Origin: Daejeonella rubra
Lineage (GTDB): Bacteria > Bacteroidota > Bacteroidia > Sphingobacteriales > Sphingobacteriaceae
Length of the DNA stretch: 64,000 nucleotides
Assembly: GCF_900103545.1 (NCBI RefSeq)
Contig: NZ_FNHH01000001.1
Coordinates: 62,001 to 126,000, forward strand
Direction: 5' to 3'
Numbering within the stretch: the first letter of the stretch is position 1; every line of letters begins with the position of its first letter. Made by a program: the position numbers and the translations under genes. The notes below the pieces were generated by a model that saw only the letters and a program-made list of their open reading frames with translations, was not told the origin of the DNA and did no database searches. Shown one piece after another: positions 50,200-59,319 of the stretch.

Positions 50200-51495
50200 T
50201 TAGTATTTATTGTGAAAATCAGTAATTATTCTGACCATTTCATTGCGAATATCAGCAGTCGGGATCAGGAAGTTATTATTCATAAATGAATACATGTACT
50301 TTTTTCCTTTTCGTGTGATGAAATAACCTCCCTGTAAATGGACATTAGATAAAGTACCTGTCTTGGCCCACACAAATGGAACACCATTGTCTGTTTTGTA
50401 GGCTGTACGAATGGTGCCGCTAACTCCACCTGCCGGAAACAGGTTCAGAAGTCGCTCTTCACTTCCAACCTTTTCTTTTATTTTGATGAGGGTCTTTATT
50501 ATAGAACGGGGACTGAATAAATTATTTCTTGATAATCCCGAACCATCTCTCCATTGAAATTTGTCAGGAAGATCATTTAAGAAATTTCTTGAACTGTAGG
50601 CAATTGCCGAATCAACACTTAGTTTTCCAGGCAGTAAGGAGGAACAAACATATAAAATTTGCTCTGCCAGATAATTGTCGCTGGGTAACATCATTCTTCT
50701 ATAAAGTGTATCTGATGGGACACTGTACATTGTTTTTGCATTCTCCGGCAATCTCATATTGATGATATTAACCGTCTTTTTAAGCGTGTCGGCAAGAACT
50801 GAACTGGTGAGCTGAGCTCCCGGAACGAGATACAGAGTTTGCCTGAAATTTGCCGGTACCGGCATATCAGGATAGGTAAATGTATTGGTTTTATCATCTC
50901 TCCGCACGGTAAATGATCTTGGATGATAAGAAGTGTCAATTTTAAGAGATTCCTTTAAAAAAGCAGGACTTAACTGCAATTTTCCTTCTTTGTCTGAATA
51001 GGCCTTTGCCGTGTTTTCTATTACAGGCATTGAAACCATTGCGATCTGATAGATTGCAGATCCTGCAAAGTCTGTACTGCTGTTACTATGGGAATAGAAT
51101 AATTTTTTGTCTGTATTTTTGAGAAAGTCATAGATCTTCCTTGATTTAAGATCCGGATGAAGGAAAGATGGGTCTCCGGTACCCCAGAATATTAAGGAAT
51201 CACCTTTGGTAATATATCGTAGTCCCGGAATGGAATCTCCCAGCATGTTTAAAGCAGTATAAAGCGTAAAAAGCTTAGTGTTTGAAGCAGGAATAGCAGG
51301 TTTATTGGCATCCAGTTCATAGATTGGCTTATTTGTTACATTATCATAAAGAGCGAAGCCGGTATAGTGATTATTTACTATCTCTGAATTTTTAAAGACT
51401 TTCGCAACCTTCCTCTTCGTTAATTTTTGCGCAAAAGCAGGGCTGCAGAAGAGGATGATCATGAACAGACAAACTAGTCCGGTCAGCTTTTTCAT
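50200..51495 (-). CDS. dacB: D-alanyl-D-alanine carboxypeptidase/endopeptidase, PBP4 (S13) family
   Basis: A 431-residue protein. The start at 51495 gives MKKLTGLVCLFMIILFCSPA, a clean signal peptide. Penicillin-binding motifs: S71-x-x-K74 (PASNTKLFTLYTAL), SDN (MLPSDNYLAEQIL) and KTG (VWAKTGTLSNV). S13 enzymes trim pentapeptides and open 4-3 cross-links. It lies 32 bp upstream of the amidase gene on the same strand, so the two peptidoglycan hydrolases are likely co-transcribed. Confidence 0.9.
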   Translation of the reverse strand: MKKLTGLVCLFMIILFCSPAFAQKLTKRKVAKVFKNSEIVNNHYTGFALYDNVTNKPIYELDANKPAIPASNTKLFTLYTALNMLGDSIPGLRYITKGDSLIFWGTGDPSFLHPDLKSRKIYDFLKNTDKKLFYSHSNSSTDFAGSAIYQIAMVSMPVIENTAKAYSDKEGKLQLSPAFLKESLKIDTSYHPRSFTVRRDDKTNTFTYPDMPVPANFRQTLYLVPGAQLTSSVLADTLKKTVNIINMRLPENAKTMYSVPSDTLYRRMMLPSDNYLAEQILYVCSSLLPGKLSVDSAIAYSSRNFLNDLPDKFQWRDGSGLSRNNLFSPRSIIKTLIKIKEKVGSEERLLNLFPAGGVSGTIRTAYKTDNGVPFVWAKTGTLSNVHLQGGYFITRKGKKYMYSFMNNNFLIPTADIRNEMVRIITDFHNKY

Positions 51496-51754
51496 AATTG
51501 GTTTTGAGAATTCAGATATCATTGGCTTTTTTGCTATTTTTTTGGAAAATCCTGAGTCATTTGGTGTTATCTGTCAGATATATTTCAGGATTAATTTCAT
51601 GCAAGATAACTTTCTGGGCTTAATTATGAAAGTAACAAAAACGAAGACCGGCACATAAATTATCGATAAATTTTGAAAGACTAACAGATCTCTCCTGATC
51701 CTGATAAACAGATATTCTAATCTATCCTGCAGATTTTTGCTTAATATTGTATGT

Positions 51755-52885
51755 ATGCAAAAACTGGTTTTTGTACTGCTATTTTGCAGTATTTCAAATT
51801 TTTTACTGGCACAGGATTCTAAACGTGCACGGGATATAGGATTACAAATCGGTGTCCTGCAGGCAGGTAAATTCAATGCAATTACAGATGTGGCGGGAGT
51901 TAAAGTCGGACATACGACACTCGTTTCAGGAGAAAATATACGCACTGGAGTAACAGCAATTATTCCGCATGCTGGCAATTTATTTCAGTTTAAAGTGCCT
52001 GCAGCAGTATTTGTCGGGAATGGATTTGGAAAACTAAGCGGCAGCACTCAAATAGCCGAATTGGGTACCCTTGAAAGTCCTGTTATTCTGACAAACACCC
52101 TGAATGTCGCAGAAGGTATTCAGGGTATTGTAGAATATACTCTTTCACAACAAGGGAATGAAAAGGTTCAATCAGTGAATGCAGTGGTGGGTGAAACCAA
52201 CGACGGCAATTTAAATGATATACGCGGTCGCCATGTCACAAAGCAAAATGTGCTCAGTGCTATTCAGTCGGCAAAGAGCGGACCCATTGAGGAAGGATCT
52301 GTCGGAGCAGGAACAGGGACGGTTTGTTTTGGTTATAAAGGCGGGATTGGCACATCTTCACGTAAATTACCTCAAAGTCTTGGCGGATATACTGTGGGTG
52401 TAATTGTTCAGACTAATTTTGGCGGAGTATTGCAGATTGATGGTGTCCCGGTAGGTGAGGAGCTTGGAAAATTTTCATTCAGCGATAAGCTTCTTAATAA
52501 TGTTGATGGTTCCTGCATGATCATAGTGGCAACAGATGCACCGCTTGATGCAAGAAACCTTGAACGTCTGGCTAAACGGGCATTCATGGGTATGGGGAAA
52601 ACAGGGGGAATTGCATCAAATGGAAGCGGTGATTATGTGATCGCTTTTTCAACAGCAGAATCTCTTCGTGTTCCTCATCAGCCTGTTCAGCCTGTAATTG
52701 AAGCCGGATATCTGCATAATGATTTTACATCTCAACTTTTTATGGCTGCCATCGAGGCGACTGAAGAGGCGGTGATCAATTCTTTATTTGCAGCAAAAAC
52801 AATGACCGGTAGCAATGGCAGAAAGATCGAGGCCCTTCCTCTTGAAAAAGTAATTCCAATTCTTAAAAAATATAAGCGACTATAA
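51755..52885 (+). CDS. P1-family (DmpA/S58) aminopeptidase, secreted
   Basis: A 376-residue protein. The start at 51755 (MQKLVFVLLFCSISNFLLAQ) gives a signal peptide; a TTG 18 nt upstream is less likely. S58 signatures: NAITDVAGVKVGHTTL, VGETNDGNLNDI, and the autoprocessing region GSVGAGTGTVCFGYKGGIGTSSR. DmpA-type enzymes cleave themselves before an internal serine or threonine to become Ntn-hydrolase-like aminopeptidases. It is 1 bp from the aminotransferase gene, indicating an operon that may recycle D- or beta-amino-acid peptides. Confidence 0.9.
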   Translation: MQKLVFVLLFCSISNFLLAQDSKRARDIGLQIGVLQAGKFNAITDVAGVKVGHTTLVSGENIRTGVTAIIPHAGNLFQFKVPAAVFVGNGFGKLSGSTQIAELGTLESPVILTNTLNVAEGIQGIVEYTLSQQGNEKVQSVNAVVGETNDGNLNDIRGRHVTKQNVLSAIQSAKSGPIEEGSVGAGTGTVCFGYKGGIGTSSRKLPQSLGGYTVGVIVQTNFGGVLQIDGVPVGEELGKFSFSDKLLNNVDGSCMIIVATDAPLDARNLERLAKRAFMGMGKTGGIASNGSGDYVIAFSTAESLRVPHQPVQPVIEAGYLHNDFTSQLFMAAIEATEEAVINSLFAAKTMTGSNGRKIEALPLEKVIPILKKYKRL

Positions 52886-52886
52886 A

Positions 52887-53714
52887 ATGAGCAAACTATA
52901 TGTTTGGGTCAATGATTCCTTAATCTCTGCGGATGAAGCCCAGTTGAATATTACAGACCTTGCTGTTCAAAGAGGATACGGGATCTTTGATTTTTTTAAA
53001 ACAATAGATGGTAAACCGGTATTCCTTGAAGATCATCTCGACCGTTTCTTTCGATCTGCAGTGCTGATGAGGCTTCATATCAGTCAAACCCGCGATGAAA
53101 TAAGAGGCAAGATCATACAGCTAATTGAAAAGAACAATATAAGTGATTCAGGTGTGAAGACCATACTGACAGGTGGTTTTTCTCCGGATGGATTCAATAT
53201 TGCAGAGCCTAATCTGGTCATTACCCAACAGGGTTTTCAGATTCCAAGAACAATGTCTGAACATGGGGTCAGCGTGATCACTCATGAATATCAGCGTCAG
53301 TTCTCCAATGCCAAAACTCTGGATTATCTTCAGGCCATCTGGCTGCAGCCAGTTCTGAAAGAGAAAAAAGCAGACGATGTTTTGTATAATAGCAATGGCT
53401 TAATTCGGGAATGCCCAAGGGCAAATTTTTTTATCGTTACAAAGGATGATCAGGTGCTTACGCCAGAATCTGATATGCTCAAAGGGGTAAGCAGGAAGCA
53501 GGTATTAGAAATTTCTGCAGGCATGTACGATACAGAAGCAAGGGATGTAACTATGGAAGAACTCAGAAATGCTAAAGAGGCCTTTATTACCAGTACAACC
53601 AAAAATATATTGCCGGTAGTTCAGGTAGACGGAAGAGTTTTTGGGGATGGAAAGCCTGGAAAAGTGACCAGGGCACTGGCTGAAAAATACAACCGAATGA
53701 TTTATGGATCCTGA
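52887..53714 (+). CDS. Class IV aminotransferase (D-amino-acid/branched-chain type)
   Basis: A 275-residue PLP enzyme of fold type IV: LAVQRGYGIFDFFKTIDGKPVFLEDHLDRFF, AKTLDYLQAIW with the Schiff-base lysine, LYNSNGLIRECPRANFFIV with the conserved glutamate, and ITSTTKNILPVVQVDG. The family includes D-amino acid transaminase, branched-chain aminotransferase and aminodeoxychorismate lyase. The IREC and TSTTK blocks and the operon with a DmpA-type peptidase slightly favour D-amino acids. Substrate not settled. Confidence 0.85.
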   Translation: MSKLYVWVNDSLISADEAQLNITDLAVQRGYGIFDFFKTIDGKPVFLEDHLDRFFRSAVLMRLHISQTRDEIRGKIIQLIEKNNISDSGVKTILTGGFSPDGFNIAEPNLVITQQGFQIPRTMSEHGVSVITHEYQRQFSNAKTLDYLQAIWLQPVLKEKKADDVLYNSNGLIRECPRANFFIVTKDDQVLTPESDMLKGVSRKQVLEISAGMYDTEARDVTMEELRNAKEAFITSTTKNILPVVQVDGRVFGDGKPGKVTRALAEKYNRMIYGS

Positions 53715-53731
53715 TAAAATCAGGGGCAAAT

Positions 53732-53775
53732 AAAAAGGGATACTCCTGATCTAAATCGGGGTATCCCTTTTTTAT
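53732..53775. terminator. Bidirectional terminator between aminotransferase and yhcH-like genes
   Basis: AAAAAGGGATACTCC pairs with GGGGTATCCCTTTTTT around an 11-bp loop; A- and T-runs flank it, so it can work for both convergent genes. Confidence 0.9.
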
Positions 53776-53791
53776 TGAAATAATTTCCTGA

Positions 53792-54241
53792 TCAGATCTT
53801 TACTTTGACAATTAATTTCTTGATCACATGGTCTCCGATCATTGGAGCATGAACATCTTCAGGGAAGAATATGGCAAATTGATTATCAGATAATTCAAAA
53901 AACATATCAGGGGCATCATTATAAAATAATACATCCTTTTCTGTATTATATTCTCCCTTAGGAGAGTTGCATGATTGACGAGGTTTCCAACCCATTTGTT
54001 CCTTTCCGCTGATGCAAAGCTGGATATCAATATTTTGGTTGTGACATTCAAATTTTGCTACGGATTCTTCTTGCTTCATTCCCTCTTTTTCAGCAACAAT
54101 GATCTTTAAACCATCGCTAAGGTCTGTTTTTCCAATCTCAGCATTTTTCAGATCGAGTGATTTAATGTACTCGAATGCCTGAGCAAAAAGCGGATGAATG
54201 CTGGTATATCTTCCTGCATTCTCTAAACTATCTATGATCAT
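53792..54241 (-). CDS. YhcH/YjgK/YiaL (DUF386) family protein
   Basis: A 149-residue cupin-like protein: MIIDSLENAGRYTSIHP, FECHNQNIDIQLCISGKEQMGW with the metal-binding H and E of the family, and FAIFFPEDVHAPMIG. Relatives accompany sialic acid, galactoside and uronate catabolism and are suspected anomerases or isomerases. The adjacent KDG kinase on the same strand and KDPG aldolase fit sugar-acid use, but an intervening terminator makes it a separate transcript. Confidence 0.88.
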   Translation of the reverse strand: MIIDSLENAGRYTSIHPLFAQAFEYIKSLDLKNAEIGKTDLSDGLKIIVAEKEGMKQEESVAKFECHNQNIDIQLCISGKEQMGWKPRQSCNSPKGEYNTEKDVLFYNDAPDMFFELSDNQFAIFFPEDVHAPMIGDHVIKKLIVKVKI

Positions 54242-54263
54242 ATTGTTTATTTAATAAGGGTAA

Positions 54264-54294
54264 TAAAAAAAATCCGCCTGAACTCAGGCGGATT
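54264..54294 (-). terminator. Terminator of kdgK
   Basis: AATCCGCCTG and CAGGCGGATT form a perfect 10-bp stem with a 4-nt loop. On the minus strand it is followed by a T-run (plus-strand A7 at 54264-54270), 16 bp after the kdgK stop. Confidence 0.92.
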
Positions 54295-54310
54295 ATAAAT
54301 CTTGCTGTTC

Positions 54311-55336
54311 TTACCTTTGAACGCGTCCTGAACCATCTCCACCTACCAGGTCTTTAACCTCAGCTAATGTGGCATGATTTAAGTCGCCTGGAATTGTATG
54401 TTTAATGGCAGATGCGGCAACACCAAACTCAGCAGCATCACTCATTTTCATGTCTGTAACCAAACCGTAAATGAATCCGCTTGCAAATGAGTCACCACTT
54501 CCTACACGGTCAACAATTCTAACTTCATATGACTTGGTATGATAAAATTCGGTTCCATCATAAACTAATGCAGACCAACCATTATCAGAAGCACTATGAC
54601 TTTCTCTTAAAGTTGAAGCAATATATTTGAAGCCAAATTTTGCTTTCATCTGCTGGAATACATCTTTGTAGCCATCAAGATTAAGTTCTCCTTTAGTTAC
54701 ATCAGTACCTTTACTTGTAAAACCAAGAGTGGTATCTGCATCTTCTTCATTACCAATACAAACATCCACATACTGGCAAAGTCTGGTCATAACCTCTCTT
54801 GCTTTTTCCTTGCTCCATAATTTTTTACGGTAGTTAAGGTCAATACTGGTTGTAATTCCTTTTGCTTTCGCAGCTTTCAGAGCTGCTTCCGTTAATGCAG
54901 CTGCTTTATCACTCAATGCAGGAGTAATTCCTGTTGTGTGGAACCAGTCTGCTCCATCAAAAATCTTATCAAAATCAAATTCAGATGCATCAACATCTGA
55001 TATGGAAGCATCGGCACGGTCATATACAACCTGAGAAGCTCTCATCGATGCACCAGTTTCCAGAAAGTAGATTCCTAATCTGTTTCCGCCTCTTGCAACA
55101 TACTGAGTGTCAACACCATATCGGCGTAAATGATTGATTGCTGATTGTCCTAGAGGATTGTTTGGAACTTTGGAAACGAAGGTTCCATTTAGTCCGTAGT
55201 TACATAATGCAGCTGCAACGTTTGCCTCACCGCCACCATAGGTAACATCAAAACTATCACTTTGTACAAATCTCTTGAAATCAGGAGTGGATAACCTCAT
55301 CATTATCTCTCCAAGTGTTACGACTTTTTTAGCCAT
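54311..55336 (-). CDS. kdgK: 2-dehydro-3-deoxygluconate kinase (PfkB family)
   Basis: A 341-residue ribokinase-fold kinase: LGEIMMRLSTPDFKRF, TYGGGEANVAAALCNYG (substrate-binding GG), and the anion-hole/catalytic DRVGSGDSFASGFIYG with the base aspartate. The size and GGGEANVA are typical of KDG kinases. It phosphorylates KDG to KDPG, which the divergent aldolase then splits. It has its own terminator downstream. Confidence 0.92.
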   Translation of the reverse strand: MAKKVVTLGEIMMRLSTPDFKRFVQSDSFDVTYGGGEANVAAALCNYGLNGTFVSKVPNNPLGQSAINHLRRYGVDTQYVARGGNRLGIYFLETGASMRASQVVYDRADASISDVDASEFDFDKIFDGADWFHTTGITPALSDKAAALTEAALKAAKAKGITTSIDLNYRKKLWSKEKAREVMTRLCQYVDVCIGNEEDADTTLGFTSKGTDVTKGELNLDGYKDVFQQMKAKFGFKYIASTLRESHSASDNGWSALVYDGTEFYHTKSYEVRIVDRVGSGDSFASGFIYGLVTDMKMSDAAEFGVAASAIKHTIPGDLNHATLAEVKDLVGGDGSGRVQR

Positions 55337-55460
55337 GGTTTATTTTGTAATTTATTTGAAAGAAGGTTGTTAAAAATCCCAAATTAGGATAAACAAAAAT
55401 ACATTAATGACCGATAATTAAAAGCTTTATCCCTGTTTAATCCATTTTTTAATGTAAAAT

Positions 55461-55470
55461 GTTACGTAAC
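55461..55470. promoter_or_regulatory. Palindrome GTTACGTAAC in kdgK-eda intergenic region
   Basis: A perfect 10-bp dyad with central CG, in the 225-bp gap between the divergent KDG kinase and KDPG aldolase genes. GTTAC half-sites are typical of LacI/GalR-type operators (KdgR-like). No regulator gene is in the window, so this is a candidate only. Confidence 0.45.
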
Positions 55471-55561
55471 CAGATAAATACCTTGAATTTCGATTAGAAT
55501 GTCTTAGTTATTCATTAAATATCTAAATTAGTGGCTCAGTTTTAATCTAATATATATAACA

Positions 55562-56224
55562 ATGAGTAAAAAAGCCGAACTTCTGAAATTAATACCTGAG
55601 CAGGGTATATTGCCATTATACTTCAATAAAGATGAAGAAACCAGTGTTGAGTTGTTGAGATCACTATATTCAGCTGGTATCCGTGCGGTGGAGTACACTA
55701 ATCGTGGAGAAGCAGCATTGAATAATTTTAAGGCAATGCGCAAAGTTGTGGACTCGGAGTTAGAAGGCATGTACCTCGGAATTGGTACCATCAAAGATGG
55801 AAAAATGGCGCAGACATTCATTGATGCTGGCGCTGACTATATTATTTGCCCCGGACTTGTAGAAAGTGTTGCTGAGGTTGCTGATAAACATGACCTGTTA
55901 TGGGTGCCTGGATGTATGACGCCAAGCGAAATAATTAAGGCTGAGACATTAGGTGCAAAGATGGTTAAATTGTTTCCTGGAAATATCTTAGGGCCGGGTT
56001 TTATGTCTGCTATAAAGGAATTGTTCCCAAATCTGTTATTTATGCCAACAGGTGGTGTGGAGCTGGATAAAGCTAATATTGAAGGCTGGTTTAAATCAGG
56101 TGTATGTGCGGTTGGAATGGGTAGTAAACTGGTGAGTAAAGATGTAATGGAAAATAAGAAGTATGCTGAACTTATCGGTTCAACAAAAGAAGCTTTAGAG
56201 ATCATTAAATCTCTGAGAAATTAG
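55562..56224 (+). CDS. eda: KDPG / 4-hydroxy-2-oxoglutarate aldolase
   Basis: A 220-residue class I aldolase: catalytic glutamate E44 in AVEYTNRGE, GIGTIKDGKMAQTFIDAGADYIICPG, and Schiff-base lysine K136 in KMVKLFPGN, followed by FMPTGGV. It cleaves KDPG to pyruvate and glyceraldehyde 3-phosphate. Divergent from kdgK, together completing the lower Entner-Doudoroff branch for uronates. A strong terminator follows. Confidence 0.94.
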   Translation: MSKKAELLKLIPEQGILPLYFNKDEETSVELLRSLYSAGIRAVEYTNRGEAALNNFKAMRKVVDSELEGMYLGIGTIKDGKMAQTFIDAGADYIICPGLVESVAEVADKHDLLWVPGCMTPSEIIKAETLGAKMVKLFPGNILGPGFMSAIKELFPNLLFMPTGGVELDKANIEGWFKSGVCAVGMGSKLVSKDVMENKKYAELIGSTKEALEIIKSLRN

Positions 56225-56244
56225 GAGTAATTTCAAAATCAATT

Positions 56245-56282
56245 AAATGCCTGAGGAATATTTCTTCAGGCATTTTTTATTT
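56245..56282 (+). terminator. Terminator of eda
   Basis: AAATGCCTGA (56245-56254) pairs with TCAGGCATTT (56266-56275) around an 11-nt loop and runs into T-rich sequence. Classic rho-independent signal 20 bp after the stop codon. Confidence 0.93.
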
Positions 56283-56466
56283 TAAGACCATTCTGTTCAG
56301 AACATCTTTCCACTTATCCTGTTTAGTTTGAAGATTTTTGTCATAATTATGGGTGATCAGTTCTTATTTAAGTCTATTTGTTAATTTTATAACAGCATTT
56401 AATGGTCAGTACGTATCTAAACATATTGCTCAGATAATTTTGCTGTTTACTCAACATATTATAGAA

Positions 56467-59193
56467 ATGCTTAAGCGGATTTTTTTTTCTTTTATTCTGA
56501 TCCTGTTCCTTGGAATATTCGGTATTCAGCAGGGAAAAGCTCAGAGTGTATCGAATGAAGGAACCGAGTTTTGGGCAGTATTTCCTTCGCATGTTGCGGC
56601 AAACCTGAATGGGTTTCGGCCATTGGCAAATTACTCAATATTTATAACCGGTAAACAAGCTTCATCAGGAGTTGTAACAGTTGGTACATTTCAGACCAGT
56701 TTTATTTTGCCACAGGCAAATTCTGTCATCGAGGTTCAAATACCCAGAGGGCAGGCTTATATTGATGAGTTAGAATCCGGTAGGGTGCTGTCTAACCGGG
56801 CAATAAGAATCCAGGTTGATGCCGGTAAACCCAAGGTGGTAGTATATGGTCATATTTTTGCCGGAGCTCGTTCCGCTGCTTCACTGATCCTCCCTAAAGA
56901 AGCATTGGGGCAGCAGTATTTTAGTATGAACTATTTGAGCGGTAATACATTGGATGGTGGTCGAAATCATATTGTCCTGGTTGCCAGCGAACCGGATACC
57001 AAAATATTTTTAAGACGAAATGGGGTAGACCTGGTGCCTGGTGGTATACTGCTCCAAAATATTGGGGATGCTTATGAATACCTTTCAAATACGGATCTAA
57101 CTGGTACAAGTGTGTTTGTTGATCCTCAAACATCAGGCTGTAAGCAGTTTGCCATGTTTTCAGGAACTACGAATTCTGCTATTACTATCCCTAGTGGATG
57201 TATTGGACCTGTTTCTTCCGATCCACTTTATCAACAGAATTATCCTGTTGAAAGCTGGGGCACTTCTTATGGTTTTATACCTTTTAGTATGCGTAACAGG
57301 TCAGGCTTGCCAACCAGAACAAATGGTAATTATGTTCGTATTCTGGCAAAAGAGGATAATACGCAGGTATTATACAATGGAAATCAACTTGCAACCCTCA
57401 ATGCAGGGCAGTTTTATCAAACTCCTTTGCCTGTTAATCAGCCGGCATACATCACAGCTAATAAGGCCATTGCAGTAGCTCAATATTCGCTTACTCAATC
57501 CTGTGCAGGTGGTGGTTTTGGAGATCCCGATATGGTAATTCTGAATCCTATAGAATATAATATTAAAAACATAACCGTGTATTCTTCCAATAAAGAGAAT
57601 ATCAGTGAAAACTATGTCAATATACTTATAAAGACCTCTGCGGCTGCCTCCTTCAGAATAAATGGTCGTGCACCTACCGGAACATTTACGGCTTTGCCAG
57701 CCTTTCCGGGTCTTTCATACATGCAGCTGAATTTGAATCAATATCCCACCCAGATCTTTAATTTATCGGCCTCTGAAGGTTTTAATGCGATAGCTTATGG
57801 TTTTGGGGATGTAGAATCTTATGCCTATTCAGCAGGTACAAATCTTGCTTCCAGCCAGTCTGTTAAAGCGATCAATAAAATTACACTTGAAGAGATTACC
57901 AATGCATGCACAAACCAGGATCTGGATTTTGTTCTGACATTAACATCTCCTGCTTCAAGTTTAACCTGGCAGTTAGATGTAAATGACCCTCCAATACTTC
58001 AAAATAATCCTACTGCTACTCCCGTCACACGCAATGGTATTGTTTATTACGAATACATATTCCCCAGAAATGCGGGATATAAGCAGGCGGGAGAGAAGAT
58101 AGTTAAGGTAACTGCAACCTATGCTTCGGCAGCAGGTTGTACCCTTGATGAACAGGTCATTGATTATACATTTGATGTTTTTGATCCTCCGGAGGCTTTA
58201 TTCACAAACTCTGTTAACCTCTGCGCAAATAATGAAATTGTCTTTACAGATCAGAGTAAGGATAATGGTAATGCAATTACTTCATGGTTATGGGATTTCG
58301 GCGACGGCCAAACAGCAACAGATCAAAATCCAAAACATATTTATACAAATCCAGGTTTATATACTGTGATTTTAAAGGTGCAGAATGTAACAAGTTGTAC
58401 TGCAATTGAATTTAAGAAGGATTTGCTGATCCGGGCAATACCTGTTGCTGATTTTTCCATGAGCCTGCCGGGTTGTAACAATTCCGGAATCACCTTTACT
58501 GATCTTTCTATTCCTTTAGAAGGCAGAATTGTAAAATGGAACTGGGATCTGGGGGATGGAACTATCGCTGAATATGCTAATGGAGCACCCTTTTTACACC
58601 AGTATACCGCAGGGGGAAGCTATACGGTCAGTTTGAAAGTGACGAATGAATTTGGCTGTGATCATACAATAAATCGTCAATTGAATATTACTACTCCTTT
58701 TCTAGATGCTGGCGCGGATACCATTATTTTGAGGGGAGGGGGAGTGAAGTTCAATGTCAGGGCAACTGGTACTAATTTAAAGTATAAATGGAGCCCTTCC
58801 ATCGGACTTGATCGGGATGATGTTCAAAACCCGGTTGCATCCCCTGCCGAAGATACCAGATATACAGTGATCATTACTTCTGATGAAGGTTGTGTTCTGC
58901 AAGATGATATTTTGGTGCAGGTACTTGAAAAACCTCTTATTCCAAACACTTTTACGCCAAATGGTGATGGAGTGAATGATGTTTGGAAAATAGAATACCT
59001 GGATAGTTATCCCAATGTAACGGTAAATATTTATAACCGTTACGGTGTTAGGGTATATGCTTCTATTGGTTATATTGAGGCATGGAATGGGATATTTAAT
59101 GGGCAGACAGTCCCGGTTGGGACCTATTATTATGTGATTGATCCCAAAATTGCGTTGCCTGTTTTTAAAGGTTGGGTTACGGTTATTCGATAG
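56467..59193 (+). CDS. Large secreted protein: IgGFc-binding-like N-terminus, PKD domains, gliding-motility CHU_C terminus
   Basis: A 908-residue protein. The start at 56467 gives MLKRIFFSFILILFLGIFGI, a signal peptide; an upstream frame of 38 codons is not believable. Residues about 25-460 resemble the IgGFc-binding N-terminal domain (SNEGTEFWAVFPSH, VEVQIPRG-like VIEVQIPRGQAYI). PKD domains follow: SWLWDFGDGQTATDQNPKH and WNWDLGDGTIAEYANG. The C-terminus is the gliding-motility-associated domain (PNTFTPNGDGVNDVWKIEYL ... VPVGTYYYVI), a type IX secretion signal. It probably acts as a surface adhesin and is paired with the PorP/SprF gene downstream. Confidence 0.9.
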   Translation: MLKRIFFSFILILFLGIFGIQQGKAQSVSNEGTEFWAVFPSHVAANLNGFRPLANYSIFITGKQASSGVVTVGTFQTSFILPQANSVIEVQIPRGQAYIDELESGRVLSNRAIRIQVDAGKPKVVVYGHIFAGARSAASLILPKEALGQQYFSMNYLSGNTLDGGRNHIVLVASEPDTKIFLRRNGVDLVPGGILLQNIGDAYEYLSNTDLTGTSVFVDPQTSGCKQFAMFSGTTNSAITIPSGCIGPVSSDPLYQQNYPVESWGTSYGFIPFSMRNRSGLPTRTNGNYVRILAKEDNTQVLYNGNQLATLNAGQFYQTPLPVNQPAYITANKAIAVAQYSLTQSCAGGGFGDPDMVILNPIEYNIKNITVYSSNKENISENYVNILIKTSAAASFRINGRAPTGTFTALPAFPGLSYMQLNLNQYPTQIFNLSASEGFNAIAYGFGDVESYAYSAGTNLASSQSVKAINKITLEEITNACTNQDLDFVLTLTSPASSLTWQLDVNDPPILQNNPTATPVTRNGIVYYEYIFPRNAGYKQAGEKIVKVTATYASAAGCTLDEQVIDYTFDVFDPPEALFTNSVNLCANNEIVFTDQSKDNGNAITSWLWDFGDGQTATDQNPKHIYTNPGLYTVILKVQNVTSCTAIEFKKDLLIRAIPVADFSMSLPGCNNSGITFTDLSIPLEGRIVKWNWDLGDGTIAEYANGAPFLHQYTAGGSYTVSLKVTNEFGCDHTINRQLNITTPFLDAGADTIILRGGGVKFNVRATGTNLKYKWSPSIGLDRDDVQNPVASPAEDTRYTVIITSDEGCVLQDDILVQVLEKPLIPNTFTPNGDGVNDVWKIEYLDSYPNVTVNIYNRYGVRVYASIGYIEAWNGIFNGQTVPVGTYYYVIDPKIALPVFKGWVTVIR

Positions 59194-59319
59194 TAGTGGA
59201 TTGATATTGAAAAGTGTTTATTGAAACATTATTTACTATATTATACCCGAAATTGGATATTGAAACCGCCCTTGGTTAATATAAATTGGATGAGTGATGA
59301 ACTCAAAACATAAAGGAGG

